This document shows, piece by piece, positions 5,292 to 6,003 of a DNA stretch of 6,003 nucleotides. Every line of letters starts with the position of its first letter. Positions within the stretch are counted from its first letter, which is position 1. The DNA lies in the NCBI GenBank assembly GCA_003454835.1, contig DMTA01000156.1, positions 504 to 6,506 on the forward strand. Reading direction: 5' to 3'. The stretch comes from Achromobacter sp. GTDB lineage: Bacteria; Pseudomonadota; Gammaproteobacteria; Burkholderiales; Burkholderiaceae_B. Made by a program: the position numbers and the translations under genes. Under the pieces are notes generated by a model. It was given only the letters and a program-made list of their open reading frames with translations. It made no database searches and was not told where the DNA came from.

Positions 5292-5297
5292 TAGAAT
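5292..5297 (+). promoter_or_regulatory. Possible -10 element (TAGAAT) for the response regulator
   Basis: TAGAAT matches five of six positions of TATAAT and begins six bases after the small gene's stop codon. The hexamer 17 bases upstream is all G/C with no TTGACA likeness, so support is weak. If used, it would give the regulator its own transcript with a leader of about 50 bases containing the GC hairpin. Confidence 0.25.
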
Positions 5298-5308
5298 TCC
5301 GAAACCCG

Positions 5309-5327
5309 CCGGCGCGCCGGGCGCGCC
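5309..5327 (+). repeat. GC palindrome and potential hairpin in the response regulator leader
   Basis: CCGGCGCGCCGG (5309-5320) is a perfect 12-base palindrome, and the octamer GGCGCGCC occurs at 5311-5318 and again at 5320-5327. As RNA, 5311-5316 can pair with 5322-5327 around a 5-base loop, a very stable six-pair GC stem. There is no following T-run, so it is not a standard intrinsic terminator. The stem ends 10 bases before the AAGAAGG ribosome-binding site (5338-5344). Confidence 0.45.
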
Positions 5328-5353
5328 ATCACCCACCAAGAAGGCACCCGCAG

Positions 5354-6003
5354 ATGGACCACATAGACCACGTCATGATCGTGGACGACGATCGCGAGAT
5401 CCGCGAACTGGCCGGCGGCTTTCTGCGCAAGAACGGCCTGACCGTCACGCTGGCGGCCGACGGGCGGCAGATGCGATCACTGCTGGAGAACCTGACGGTC
5501 GACCTGATCGTGCTGGACATCATGATGCCCGGCGACGACGGCCTGGTGCTGTGCCGCGAACTGCGCAGCGGCAAACACCGGCGCATCCCGATCCTGATGC
5601 TGACCGCGCGCAGCGACGACATGGATCGCGTGCTGGGGCTGGAGATGGGCGCGGACGATTATCTGGTCAAGCCGTTCGTCGCGCGCGAGCTGCTGGCGCG
5701 CATCAAGGCCATCCTGCGCCGCACGCGCATGCTGCCGCCCAACTTCCAGGTGACCGAGCCGGGCCGCGAGATCGCCTTCGGCAACTGGCGGCTGGACACC
5801 ACGGCGCGGCACCTGCTGGACGCCGAGGGCACCATCGTGGCGCTCAGCGGCGCGGAGTACCGGCTGCTGCGCGTCTTTCTGGACCATCCCCAGCGCGTAC
5901 TGAACCGCGACCAGCTGTTGAACCTGACGCAGGGGCGCGACGCCGACTTCTTCGGACGGTCGATCGACCTCCTGGTCAGCCGCCTGCGCCAGCGCCTGCG
6001 CGA
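5354..6003 (+). CDS. OmpR/PhoB-family two-component response regulator, 3' end missing
   Basis: The frame runs off the right edge after 216 full codons; about 25-30 residues are probably missing. The receiver domain covers about 5-120, with the acidic pocket D11-D12, phosphoacceptor D55 in LIVLDIMMPGDDG, switch T84 in MLTAR and lysine K106 in DDYLVKPF. These positions are close to those of E. coli OmpR. After a linker (RTRMLPPNFQVTEPGRE), the winged-helix DNA-binding domain starts around FGNWRLDTTARHLL and includes LSGAEYRLLRVFLDHPQRVLNRDQLLNL, then the OmpR-like recognition helix area GRSIDLLVSRLRQRLR. Phosphorylation by a sensor kinase would promote dimerisation and binding to tandem DNA half-sites. 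The kinase gene is expected just downstream. The start at 5354 has AAGAAGG 9 bases upstream; an internal ATG at 5375 would cut into the first beta strand. The leader contains a GC hairpin. The regulon is unknown; the divergent CcdA-TlpA region is a natural candidate target. Confidence 0.95.
   Translation, partial: MDHIDHVMIVDDDREIRELAGGFLRKNGLTVTLAADGRQMRSLLENLTVDLIVLDIMMPGDDGLVLCRELRSGKHRRIPILMLTARSDDMDRVLGLEMGADDYLVKPFVARELLARIKAILRRTRMLPPNFQVTEPGREIAFGNWRLDTTARHLLDAEGTIVALSGAEYRLLRVFLDHPQRVLNRDQLLNLTQGRDADFFGRSIDLLVSRLRQRLR

Noticed and set aside
5477..5887. Minus-strand open frame of 136 codons inside the response regulator
   Set aside because: It is complementary to the receiver domain and linker, whose catalytic residues are all present on the plus strand; its product is Gln/His/Arg-rich.

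Overview
The window looks like chromosome of a high-GC betaproteobacterium. Alcaligenaceae of the Bordetella/Achromobacter type is the best guess. This rests on strong GC bias at third codon positions, compact minus-strand operons, and two adjacent Bug-type tripartite tricarboxylate receptor genes with no membrane subunits beside them. It is inference from style and gene content, not from a marker gene.

Layout. About 1-3641, all minus strand, is a tight five-gene cluster. Read in the direction of transcription it holds Bug receptor A (2661-3641), Bug receptor B (1640-2614), a flavin reductase-like FMN-binding protein (976-1620), a glutathione S-transferase (324-938) and a carboxymuconolactone decarboxylase/AhpD-fold protein that runs off the left edge (<1-313). 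The gaps are 46, 19, 37 and 10 bases. The set reads as a capture-and-modify unit for an organic acid or aromatic compound: periplasmic binding proteins followed by cytoplasmic redox, glutathione and decarboxylase-fold enzymes. The substrate cannot be read from sequence.

A 108-base gap (3642-3749) holds an inverted repeat and a weak promoter candidate for that cluster. Upstream of it, also on the minus strand, lies a two-gene redox module: a CcdA/DsbD-type membrane electron carrier (4295-4981) and an exported TlpA-like thioredoxin with a CINC active site (3750-4277). Together they resemble the two main halves of a DipZ-type fusion, encoded here as separate genes. They would carry reducing power from the cytoplasm to periplasmic thiol targets.

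The 173-base divergent region (4982-5154) contains four copies of the heptamer ATCCGSC within 49 bases, arranged forward-reverse-reverse-forward. It is the most regulatory-looking stretch here. On the plus strand follow a 43-codon gene for a tiny secreted peptide (5155-5286) and an OmpR-family response regulator (5354 to beyond 6003), whose sensor kinase presumably lies past the right edge. A plausible but untested reading is that the regulator, or another factor acting at the repeats, controls the CcdA-TlpA pair.

No RNA genes, insertion sequences, CRISPR arrays, integrase/att structures or replication origins were seen. No clearly novel defence or mobile system is evident. The points of interest are the repeat cluster, the small secreted peptide, the split redox module and the unusual catabolic gene set.
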